NCBI GenBank assembly: GCA_028291645.1
Contig: JAQGNU010000121.1
Span: 1-32,743, forward strand
Length of the DNA: 32,743 nucleotides
From: Nevskia sp.
GTDB taxonomy: Bacteria > Pseudomonadota > Gammaproteobacteria > Nevskiales > Nevskiaceae
Reading direction: 5' to 3'
The translations under genes and the position numbers were made by a program. The notes beneath the pieces are model-generated. The model made no database searches. It worked only from the letters and a program-made list of their open reading frames with translations, and had not been told where the DNA came from. This document shows, in pieces, positions 7,616 to 14,925 of the stretch; position 1 is the stretch's first letter, and every line of letters begins with the position of its first letter.

Positions 7616-8155
7616 ATGAATCCCATCGAAGCAGAAATACGGCAATGGCTCGACGCCGTCGTCATCGGCCTCAATCTGTGTCCGTTCGCTGCGCGTCCGG
7701 TGCGCGCCGGCAGGTTGCGCATCCATGTCAGCGCAGCGCGCACCGAGCTGGAGCTGCTGACCGAACTGCAGTTCGAACTGCAGCGGCTCGAAGACAGCAC
7801 CGCCGACGAACTGGAGACCACGATCATCGCACTGCCGCAAATGTTGGCCGAGTTTGCCGATTACAACGATTTTCTCGGCCAGGTCGATGAATTGCTGGAG
7901 CAATTCGAATGGGCTGGCGATTATCAGGTGGCCAGTTTCCATCCGCAGTACCAGTTTGCCGGTACCGCGCCGGATGATGCCGAGAACCTGACCAATCGTG
8001 CGCCGTATCCGCTCTTGCACCTGTTGCGCGAAGACAGCGTCGAGGCGGCGTTGGACAGTTATCCAGATGCGGATCGCATCGGCGAGGACAATATTCGCAA
8101 AATGCGGGAACTGAATCCGTTGCAGCGCCGTCAACTGTTTGGCTATCTGAAGTAA
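7616..8155 (+). CDS. DUF1415 family protein
   Basis: A 179-residue soluble protein matching DUF1415, a conserved gammaproteobacterial family of unknown function. Recognisable segments are the N-terminal WLDAVVIGLNLCPFA with a conserved Cys, the central Asp/Glu-rich NDFLGQVDELLEQ, the highly conserved YQVASFHPQYQFAGT, and NRAPYPLLHLLRE followed by the RIGEDNIRKM terminus. There is no signal peptide or membrane helix. The start at 7616 gives full family length. The conserved Cys and His may bind metal or be catalytic, but no activity is established to my knowledge. It is divergently arranged with the pseudouridine synthase. Confidence 0.9.
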   Translation: MNPIEAEIRQWLDAVVIGLNLCPFAARPVRAGRLRIHVSAARTELELLTELQFELQRLEDSTADELETTIIALPQMLAEFADYNDFLGQVDELLEQFEWAGDYQVASFHPQYQFAGTAPDDAENLTNRAPYPLLHLLREDSVEAALDSYPDADRIGEDNIRKMRELNPLQRRQLFGYLK

Positions 8156-8357
8156 GCAAGCTTCAGCAGTGCGCTGCTCTGGGGCTGGCTCTGGGGATGG
8201 ATTGGCACCCACACAAGCTGCCTCGCGTCTGGCCCGACTCACTACTACGAACGGACGATCTGCAGCTGCAGGCGTTCACATCGCGTTCAGAGTCGAAAGA
8301 TTATGGTGACGTCCAATCCAGATCGTTCTGGGTCACGGTAGCAGTGAGGAGAGGTCC

Positions 8358-9434
8358 ATGAAAATAGTAATGACGATGGCGGCCGGTGCGCTGATGCTGT
8401 TTGCCGCCAGCGCGCAGGCGCAGCAGGCGGTGACAGCCACCGGCACTTACCTGTATGCCGGACCGGGTGAAGATTACCCGCCGGTGGTGCAACTGGGTGA
8501 AGGCTTTCCGCTGCAGATTTATGGCTGCGTCGGCGGCTATACCTACTGCGATGTTTCCTACCGGGATTTTCGCGGCTGGATCGACGGCCGCGATATCGAA
8601 TACCCGTATCAGGACGAGCAGGTTCCGGTCGACTTGTATGGCCCGCAATTGGGTCTCCCGATCATCAGTTTTGTAATTGGCAGCTATTGGGGCTCGCATT
8701 ATCACGACCGGCCGTTCTACAGCGAGCGTCCGCGTTGGGAAAATCATGCGCCGCCGCCGCGCTACTGGGACCGCCCGCGCAGCGATTGGAATGACGATCG
8801 CCGTCAGCGCTACGAACACTTTGTGCAGCAACGCCGCGACGGTGGTCACGACTCGCATGATGGCGACCACCGCAACGACGGCAATCACGATCGCGACCAT
8901 CACGACGATGGCAACCATGATCGCGACCAGCAGCAGCGCCTGCAACAGCAGCGTCAGCAGCAGGATAGGCAGCAACAGGATCAACAACGCCAGCAACAGG
9001 ACCGTCAGCGTCAGCAACAACAGCAGCAGCACCAGCGGCAGGACCAGGAGCAGCGTCAGCAGCAGGATCGACAGCGCCAGCAGCAGGGTCAGCAACAGCA
9101 GCGTCAGCAGCAAGATCAGCGGCGGCAGCAACAGCAGGAACAGCAACAGCGCCAAGAGGAACTACAGCAGCGGGCGCAACAGCAACGGCAGGAGCAGGCC
9201 CAACAGCGCCAGCAACAAGGTCAACAACAGCAGCGTCAGCAGCAGGACCAACAGCGCCAACAGCAGGCGCAGCGCCAGCAACAGCAGCAACAACCACAGC
9301 AGCGCCAGCAACAGTTGCGGCAACAACCGCACGTGCAGCAGCAGCAACAACAGCATCAGGCGCCACAGCAGCGTCAGCAGCAGGCGCAGCCGCACGAGGA
9401 TCATCATGGTGGCGACGACCGCCCGCACCACTGA
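8358..9434 (+). CDS. Secreted SH3-like protein with Asp/His-rich and poly-glutamine tail
   Basis: A 358-residue exported protein. Residues 1-21 form a signal peptide (MKIVMTMAAGALMLFAASAQA). Residues 22-80 look like a bacterial SH3 (YraI/SH3_3-type) domain: YLYAGPGEDYPPVVQLGEG and CDVSYRDFRGWIDGRDI. Residues 85-160 are aromatic-rich with SYWGSHYHDRPFY. Residues 164-194 are a His/Asp-rich stretch in which GNHDRD repeats, able to bind metal. From about residue 195 to 345 the protein is mainly Gln with interspersed Arg and Asp, then ends in His/Asp. SH3-type domains often bind cell-wall peptides. The Q/R tail is low-complexity, probably disordered and coiled-coil or prion-like. The start has a strong GAGGAGAGG ribosome-binding site and an efficient-looking terminator follows. 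It is a single-gene unit. Confidence 0.82.
   Translation: MKIVMTMAAGALMLFAASAQAQQAVTATGTYLYAGPGEDYPPVVQLGEGFPLQIYGCVGGYTYCDVSYRDFRGWIDGRDIEYPYQDEQVPVDLYGPQLGLPIISFVIGSYWGSHYHDRPFYSERPRWENHAPPPRYWDRPRSDWNDDRRQRYEHFVQQRRDGGHDSHDGDHRNDGNHDRDHHDDGNHDRDQQQRLQQQRQQQDRQQQDQQRQQQDRQRQQQQQQHQRQDQEQRQQQDRQRQQQGQQQQRQQQDQRRQQQQEQQQRQEELQQRAQQQRQEQAQQRQQQGQQQQRQQQDQQRQQQAQRQQQQQQPQQRQQQLRQQPHVQQQQQQHQAPQQRQQQAQPHEDHHGGDDRPHH
8929..9395 (+). repeat. Degenerate CAG/CAA-rich repeat tract encoding poly-Gln
   Basis: Nearly continuous CAG and CAA codons interrupted by CGT/CGC (Arg) and GAT/GAC (Asp). Blocks such as CAGCAGCGTCAGCAGCAGGA recur several times with small changes, indicating expansion by slippage or unequal recombination. 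Mixed CAG/CAA use argues that the protein sequence is maintained by selection. Confidence 0.8.
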
Positions 9435-9495
9435 GGCCTGAGCCAACCGACTCGGGCCGCGGTCTTACCGCTGGGATCTGGTCGAGCGAATCCGA

Positions 9496-9531
9496 GGACG
9501 CCGCGTATTGCACGCCGGCGTCCTTTTCTTT
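9496..9531 (+). terminator. Rho-independent terminator after the poly-Gln gene
   Basis: An 8-bp perfect stem (GGACGCCG at 9496-9503 with CGGCGTCC at 9516-9523) with an extra 3-bp inner pairing in the loop, followed by TTTTCTTT at 9524-9531. It lies 62 bp after the stop codon at 9434. Confidence 0.8.
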
Positions 9532-9689
9532 GGGGGGAGAATGGCGGCCGCAGTCTGGTTTAGCGGTTTTCGACTGCGCGCCACAGCCGCGTTGATGCGA
9601 TCGAGCGGATGCACCCGCAACCGCTGGTCACGCGTATTCGGCTATGGTGTTGCAACCGTTCGCAGGCTGAACTCGATAATCCTCCAATC

Positions 9690-10250
9690 ATGGCGCGCCG
9701 CAGAGAACCCGAACCCGATGCTTTCCCGGATGGTCCGAGCAAGACCCAGCTCAAGCGGGCGAGTACGGCCCTGCAGGACCTGAGCATCGCCTTGCTCGAC
9801 CTGCCCGACGCGCAGCTCGATCAGATCGAGATGGACCAGCAGTTGCGCGATGCGCTGCGCGAATTGAGGAATATTCGCTCGAATGGCGCCAAGCGGCGTC
9901 AGGCGCAGTACGTCGGCAAGCTGATGCGCAATGCCGACGAGGCGCCGCTGCAGCAGGCGCTCACCGCTTATCGCATGGGCAAGACGCGCGATGCGCTGGC
10001 GTTTCAGGAAGTCGAGCGCTGGCGCGAACGCCTGCTCGCCAGCGATGAAGAACTGACGCTGTGGGCGCAGGCGCATCCGGGTGGCGACGTACAGCAGTTG
10101 CGCACGCTGATCCGCAACGCACGTCGCGACATCGCCGCCGCGCGCAGCGCCGATCCGGATAGCGACGCCGCACTGCGCAAAGGCCGCGCCTATCGCGAAC
10201 TGTTCCAGAAATTGCGCGCGGCGCTGCAGAACGCCACGCCGGCGGCCTGA
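9690..10250 (+). CDS. yjgA: YjgA/DUF615 family ribosome-associated protein
   Basis: A 186-residue basic, helical protein of the DUF615 family. The E. coli member YjgA (DarP) associates with the 50S ribosomal subunit during assembly. Diagnostic segments are the N-terminal SKTQLKRASTALQDLS, the central RELRNIRSNGAKRRQAQYVGKLMR, and the helical C-terminal half ending in GRAYRELFQKLRAAL. An upstream in-frame ATG at 9609 would add 27 residues unlike the family, so the ATG at 9690 (MARRREPEPDAF) is preferred. It precedes the LON-domain gene by 18 bp and is probably cotranscribed with it. Confidence 0.92.
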   Translation: MARRREPEPDAFPDGPSKTQLKRASTALQDLSIALLDLPDAQLDQIEMDQQLRDALRELRNIRSNGAKRRQAQYVGKLMRNADEAPLQQALTAYRMGKTRDALAFQEVERWRERLLASDEELTLWAQAHPGGDVQQLRTLIRNARRDIAAARSADPDSDAALRKGRAYRELFQKLRAALQNATPAA

Positions 10251-10268
10251 TCGTCGCGGCGAGCACGC

Positions 10269-10859
10269 ATGGATGCGATCCTCGAAATTCCGATCTTCCC
10301 GCTCGGTCATGTGCTGTATCCAGCCGGACGGCTCGGCCTGCGCATTTTCGAACCGCGCTACGTCGAGATGACCAAGGCCTGCATCCGCGACAACGCGCTA
10401 TTCGGCGTCGCGCTGATCCGCGCCGGTTTCGAAGCCGGCTTGCCGGCGATTCCTTGCGATATCGGTTGCACCGCGCGCATCGTCGAATGGGAAGTGCCCA
10501 ATCCGGGCCTGTTCACGCTGATGACGCGTGGCGAAACCGTATTCCGCATCCTCGAGCGCTGGACCCAAGCGGATGGTCTCATCGTCGGCCGTGTGCAGCT
10601 CGAAGACCCGCCGGATCCGGCGCCGCTGCCGGAGCGCTACGAACCGCTGGCGAAACTGCTGCTGCGGCTGATCGCCGAAATCGGCCCCGAACATTTCCCC
10701 AAGCCACACCGGCCGGACGATGCCGCCTGGGTCGGCAACCGACTCGCCGAACTGCTGCCGGTTGCACCCGAGCGCCAGCAGCAACTGCTGGAACTGAACG
10801 ATCCGCTGGTGGTGCTGGCCGAAGTGGAGCAACTGCTCAAGCAACTGCGCGAGGAGTAG
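10269..10859 (+). CDS. LON substrate-binding domain protein
   Basis: A 196-residue protein consisting of the N-terminal (substrate-recognition) domain of Lon protease without ATPase or peptidase parts. Seen: the family start ILEIPIFPLGHVLYPAG, LRIFEPRYVEM, the strand FGVALIRAG followed by GCTARIVEW, and a C-terminal helical bundle ending in LLKQLREE. Stand-alone LON-domain proteins are widespread in proteobacteria; no enzymatic activity is established and a protein-binding or adaptor role is likely. The start lies 18 bp after yjgA. It converges on the helicase gene with only 9 bp between the stop codons. Confidence 0.9.
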   Translation: MDAILEIPIFPLGHVLYPAGRLGLRIFEPRYVEMTKACIRDNALFGVALIRAGFEAGLPAIPCDIGCTARIVEWEVPNPGLFTLMTRGETVFRILERWTQADGLIVGRVQLEDPPDPAPLPERYEPLAKLLLRLIAEIGPEHFPKPHRPDDAAWVGNRLAELLPVAPERQQQLLELNDPLVVLAEVEQLLKQLREE

Positions 10860-10868
10860 CAGGCTAGG

Positions 10869-12785
10869 TCACGCAGCCAACTGCGCACGCACGCCATTGA
10901 CGGCGCTGGCAACGCGTTCAACAAATCCGCCTTCGCGACCGCACGTCATCACCAAGCGATCTGTCGCCCGTGTCATCGCTACGTACAGCAATCGCGCCTC
11001 GCTTTCTTCAGGTTCGCGCGTATCCGGCAGGCGGTCCAGGCCTGGGATGAAGACGGTGTGAAATTCCAGGCCCTTGCTGCTGTGCATGCTGACCAGCTTC
11101 ACCGCGGGCTCGCCTTCGAACAGCGTGCGCTTCTTGTCCGGGCCGTTGGCCGAGCGGAACGGGATGCCGCGACGCGTCAGTTGTTCTTCGAGATTAGCGA
11201 CCCATTGGTCCTTCCGATAGACGATCGCGATGTCCGACAAGTCGCGGCCACGCTGATGCGCGTCGCGAATGTGGTCGGCGATGACGATGGCTTCGGCGTG
11301 ATGCGATTTCGCGCGGATCAGTTCCGGCAACGGACCGCGGCGGCCGGCGCTTTCTGGAGAGATCAGCGGCACGCCATCGTCGTCGGCGTTTTGTGCATCG
11401 AGCAGTTCGCTGGCGAAGGCGCGCGCGACCGCCAACACTTCCAGCGTATTGCGGTAATTGAGTTTCAGGATCGTGGTACGGCCGCGCGCCTGCACGCCGA
11501 CGCTGGCGAAGCTGAATTTGCGTCGTTCGCCGCCTTTCTGTTTGGGGCTGTAGATGGCTTGCGCGTCGTCGTACAACACCAGCATGGCGTTGCTGACCGG
11601 GTCCACCATCTGCACCACCAGCTTGAACCACTCGGGCTGGAAATCATGCCCTTCATCGATCATCACGGCGCCGTACTGCGCGCGCGGAATCTGGCCGCTG
11701 TCGACGCCGGCGATGGTGCGGAGCACTAGGTCTTCACTGTAGGCGTTGATGTCGGGCGTCCACTGCGGACGGTCGACGTTGAACGCGGTCAGCATGGCCC
11801 TGCACCAATCGTGGAAGTGCAGCACCACGACCTGCTCGCCGAGGTCGTAGCCCAGCATCATCTGCCGTAGCCGGGCGGCGAGGGCGACGTTGAAGCACAG
11901 CACCAGGATCGGCTTCGACAGTTCACGTGCTAGCTTGAGGCAGCGATAGCCGAGGATCATGGTTTTGCCGGAGCCGGCGACGCCATGGATCACGCGATGG
12001 CCGTCGCCCATCGAGCGCGCCAGCAGTTCCTGATTCAGGTCCATCACCTTGATCAGATCGGGAATCGCGATCGGCGCGGTTTTCGATGGCTCTGTGCCCA
12101 GATTGGCGGCTGCAGTTGTGGACGATCCAAACAAACCGAACTGATTGGTCTGTGGATTCACGCGGATTTCCGGGAATAGATGCCAGCGGATGCGATCGAG
12201 CTGCGGCAATGTCAGCTTGCACGCAAAGACTTGCGTGAACATCGCCCAGAGGCGTTGCTGGAAGCGTTCGGCGTCGACATGATCGAGCATCTCATCCTGG
12301 CAGATGACGTGGCCGGGTTCGAGTACCTGGCCCAGGCCCTTTTCATCAAACTGTGCGCGCGTGATGTTGGCGAGCACGACGCCAAAGCCCCACGGCGCCA
12401 CCAGCTTGCCCGCATAACGGTGACTCTGCGGATTGCGCAGAGCGGCGTCTTGCCGGAGCTGCACTTCGATCTGCATTGCGTACATGCGTGCCTGTTCGAG
12501 CGGATGCGGCACCGACACCAGTCCACGCTCGGTCAGCAGGCGGCAGGACTGGCGATCGATCTGCTGGATGTGTTCGAGCTTCCAGTCTTTCACCTCCAAT
12601 ACCAGCACGCCGCGCTGCGGATGCACGATGACGAAGTCCGGGCGCAATTGTTTCGGCCCGATCGGCACGTCGAACCAGCACAGGTAATCGTCTTCCAGCT
12701 TCTTTTCGAGCCGTTCGGAAAAGCGCCTTTCGCCCGATGTCATCCGCGACAAGCAGGCGTTGCGTGCCGGCACCAGTGTGGCCAT
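10869..12785 (-). CDS. NERD nuclease-domain / UvrD-like superfamily 1 helicase
   Basis: A 638-residue fusion of an N-terminal NERD (nuclease-related) domain and an SF1 helicase. NERD residues: Glu19, Asp50 in LRPDFVIV and the Glu64-x-Lys66 of LEVKDW, the PD-(D/E)XK-like catalytic set. Helicase motifs: Walker A GVAGSGKT (Lys274), Walker B VMIDEGHDF (Asp377-Glu378), the arginine-containing LNYRNT, motif V SMHSSKGLEF and motif VI LLYVAMTRATDRL. All the key residues I checked are intact, so a DNA-cleaving and unwinding enzyme is expected. Such fusions occur both as solitary chromosomal genes and in phage-defence islands; no other defence gene is seen here. Start ATG 12785; Met15 is a possible alternative. 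Confidence 0.9.
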   Translation of the reverse strand: MATLVPARNACLSRMTSGERRFSERLEKKLEDDYLCWFDVPIGPKQLRPDFVIVHPQRGVLVLEVKDWKLEHIQQIDRQSCRLLTERGLVSVPHPLEQARMYAMQIEVQLRQDAALRNPQSHRYAGKLVAPWGFGVVLANITRAQFDEKGLGQVLEPGHVICQDEMLDHVDAERFQQRLWAMFTQVFACKLTLPQLDRIRWHLFPEIRVNPQTNQFGLFGSSTTAAANLGTEPSKTAPIAIPDLIKVMDLNQELLARSMGDGHRVIHGVAGSGKTMILGYRCLKLARELSKPILVLCFNVALAARLRQMMLGYDLGEQVVVLHFHDWCRAMLTAFNVDRPQWTPDINAYSEDLVLRTIAGVDSGQIPRAQYGAVMIDEGHDFQPEWFKLVVQMVDPVSNAMLVLYDDAQAIYSPKQKGGERRKFSFASVGVQARGRTTILKLNYRNTLEVLAVARAFASELLDAQNADDDGVPLISPESAGRRGPLPELIRAKSHHAEAIVIADHIRDAHQRGRDLSDIAIVYRKDQWVANLEEQLTRRGIPFRSANGPDKKRTLFEGEPAVKLVSMHSSKGLEFHTVFIPGLDRLPDTREPEESEARLLYVAMTRATDRLVMTCGREGGFVERVASAVNGVRAQLAA

Positions 12786-12827
12786 CCTTAGCTTCCCCGA
12801 GACTCCCCGAGTTCGATGATGCCGTAC

Positions 12828-12850
12828 GACGGCCTGCTTGTCAGGCCGTC
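12828..12850 (-). other. Perfect hairpin between the lipoprotein and helicase genes
   Basis: A 9-bp perfect stem (GACGGCCTG / CAGGCCGTC) with loop CTTGT, downstream of the lipoprotein stop on the minus strand. No T-tract follows in either direction, so it may stabilise the 3' end of the transcript rather than terminate it. Immediately beyond, TCCCCGAG occurs twice in tandem (about 12792-12811). Confidence 0.5.
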
Positions 12851-12890
12851 ACTCCGGTCCGCGTCGATCGTTGCATCTGCTCGTGGCGGT

Positions 12891-13880
12891 TCAGCCTGCC
12901 GCTGGCGGTTCCTTCTTCTTGAAGGTCGACCGCAGCCAGGCCGTCAGCACGCCAATCGCGGCGATCACCGCTACCAGCAAAGCCTTGATGCTGTCGGCCA
13001 GATGAGTCCAGGCGGCGATCAGGCGTTCCGCGGTGGTCAGCGCATCGACTTTCACCTGTAGCGGAATGTCTGGGATCGAGTCGATGCGCTCGTAAGGGCC
13101 GGCCGCGTCGCCGGCGCCGAGCACGACGATACGCACGGCCTGCGCGCGCGGGCCGGTGGCCTTGCCGTCGTCGATGCCGACCACGTTCCAGCGCCACATC
13201 ATTACGCCGGGCACCGTGGGAATATCGGGCGGATAGCCTTCCATCGCTTTGCAGCTGATCACCTGGCCATCGCCGCAATCGATGCTGGCGCGCAGATGGG
13301 TGTAGCGCGGCAGGTAGGACTGCATCGCGCCGGCACGCTCGACCGTGGGCACTTTGGCGTCTTTGAAGTGGCCATCGTAGTAGCTCTGCAGCTGCTCCGG
13401 CGTCAGGTCCAGCGACAGCAGCAGCGTGATGTCTTTGTTCTCGGGACCATGCAGCGCCTGCTCCGGTCCCGATACGTGATAGTGCGGCTGCGGCTCGGCG
13501 GCTGGCGACATGGTTACCGGTGCTTCGCCGGCGACCGGAACGGGATTCGGCGGCCGCGCATGGTGTGGCGGTAGCGCCTGTGTCGGATGTTCCGGGCGCG
13601 CCGATCCACCCGCCGCGGGACTGATGTCGTCAATGTCCGGAGGCAGCGCGCTGGTCGCGCGATCCGGCGGTGGCGCGCCCTGTGCCATCTCGGGCGGCGG
13701 TGGTGGCGGTGGACTCTCGCTGCTCGAACCGGTGGGCGCTGAGGCGGCTGGCGGTGCGGCCTGATAGTTCCGGCAGGCGCCGAGCGAGCCGATCAGCAGG
13801 CCGGCGATGGCGATGCACAGCCACAGTGGTTGACGAATCCGTGTCGCGCGTGCGGCGCGGCTAAGTGCTGCTGTCTTCAT
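12891..13880 (-). CDS. Proline-rich lipoprotein with C-terminal membrane helix
   Basis: A 329-residue protein not assigned to a named family. Start ATG 13880 is chosen for its GGGGAG ribosome-binding site and lipoprotein signal: a basic N-region, hydrophobic core and lipobox LGAC with Cys36 (+2 residue Arg). Residues about 45-150 are a Pro/Ala-rich linker with a PPPPPPP run. Residues about 165-285 form a folded domain containing ITLLLSLDLTPEQ, a Cys pair in CGDGQVISCK, the strand MMWRWNVVGIDDG and IPLQVKV. One hydrophobic helix follows (about 293-313) and a KKKE tail. The WRW-V plus IPLQVKV plus terminal helix pattern recalls a beta-sandwich membrane module found in assorted bacterial lipoproteins and TIR/caspase-associated proteins; this is from memory and tentative. 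It is divergent from the two-component system. Confidence 0.7.
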   Translation of the reverse strand: MKTAALSRAARATRIRQPLWLCIAIAGLLIGSLGACRNYQAAPPAASAPTGSSSESPPPPPPPEMAQGAPPPDRATSALPPDIDDISPAAGGSARPEHPTQALPPHHARPPNPVPVAGEAPVTMSPAAEPQPHYHVSGPEQALHGPENKDITLLLSLDLTPEQLQSYYDGHFKDAKVPTVERAGAMQSYLPRYTHLRASIDCGDGQVISCKAMEGYPPDIPTVPGVMMWRWNVVGIDDGKATGPRAQAVRIVVLGAGDAAGPYERIDSIPDIPLQVKVDALTTAERLIAAWTHLADSIKALLVAVIAAIGVLTAWLRSTFKKKEPPAAG

Positions 13881-14166
13881 CTCCGTTCTCCCCGACGCCA
13901 CGAATTCATTATTGCCGCCGCCGGCGCTTGCAACAGACATTGCCGGATTCGATTGCCGCGTTCAGCCTTCCACCAGACTTTAGATTAAGCCGCGCGCACA
14001 GGCTTCGATATGACCGGCGGCTCGATTCTGGACAGAGCTTCCCAGGTAAAGCAATCGTAAAGATGGTCGCCGCGGCGCGCGGCTGTACGAATACTGCAGG
14101 CTCACACCGGCAGGCCGCATACGCGACGACCCGCCCGCCATGGAGTGCCTGCAGTCGTGATCGCCA

Positions 14167-14925
14167 ATGGACCCCGCTAAAGTGCTCAAAGCCTGTGTGA
14201 GAAACGCCGTGACCGCATTGAGCAACCGCATCCTGCTGGTGGAAGACGATCGCAAGCTGGCGCGGCTGGTGGTCGAATATCTGCGCGCCAATGGACTGGA
14301 CGCGGTGGCGGTGCACGACGGGATCGAAGGCGCCGCCCGCGCCACCGCCGAGCGCTGGGATCTGGTGATCCTCGATGTGATGCTGCCGCAGCTGAACGGC
14401 TTTGAAGTGCTGAAGCGCGCCCGCGCGGCGTCCGATGTCGCGGTACTGATGCTGACCGCACGCGGCGGCGAGGACGACCGCATCTATGGACTCGAACACG
14501 GCGCCGACGACTACCTGCCGAAAACCGCGTCGTCGCGCGAGTTGCTGGCGCGCGTGCGCGCGCTACTGCGGCGTACGGCGCCGGCCAGCCAGCCGACCGC
14601 ATCGACGGAACCGCTGGTGGTCGGTGAGCTGTGCATCGATGTCGCGTCCCGCAGCGCGCGGCTCGACGGCAAGATGCTGACGCTGACCCCGGTCGAGTTC
14701 GATCTGCTGTTGAGTCTGGCGCAGCACAAAGGCCGTGTGCGCTCGCGTGAACAATTGATGGAACAGATTCGCGACCGTCAATACGAGGCCTTCGACCGTT
14801 CGATCGACGTTCATATCGCCGCATTGCGGCGCAAACTGCGCGACGATTCACGCCTGCCGCGCTACATTCGCACCGTGCGCACCGTCGGTTATCTATTGGT
14901 CGATCCCGCTACCGCGCCGACATGA
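14167..14925 (+). CDS. OmpR/CpxR-type response regulator
   Basis: A 252-residue DNA-binding response regulator. Receiver domain (residues about 20-135): acidic pair in LLVEDD, phospho-acceptor Asp70 in VILDVMLPQ, MLTARGG for the switch Thr, and a conserved Lys in DYLPK. Winged-helix effector domain (about 150-245): LTLTPVEFDLLLSL, the recognition region DRSIDVHIAALRRKL and the wing IRTVRTVGYLL. It overlaps the histidine kinase start by 4 bp (ATGA), so the two are translationally coupled. The start is uncertain: ATG 14167 has no strong ribosome-binding site, and GTG codons at 14182, 14197 and 14209 would give a more typical length. It resembles CpxR, the envelope-stress regulator. The divergent lipoprotein gene may be a target through the shared 286-bp region. 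Confidence 0.92.
   Translation: MDPAKVLKACVRNAVTALSNRILLVEDDRKLARLVVEYLRANGLDAVAVHDGIEGAARATAERWDLVILDVMLPQLNGFEVLKRARAASDVAVLMLTARGGEDDRIYGLEHGADDYLPKTASSRELLARVRALLRRTAPASQPTASTEPLVVGELCIDVASRSARLDGKMLTLTPVEFDLLLSLAQHKGRVRSREQLMEQIRDRQYEAFDRSIDVHIAALRRKLRDDSRLPRYIRTVRTVGYLLVDPATAPT

Noticed and set aside
8301-9155. A Leu/Ile/Val-rich minus-strand frame that looks like a membrane protein
   Set aside because: It is simply the complement of the CAG/CAA repeat tract (CTG/TTG codons), with no start context.
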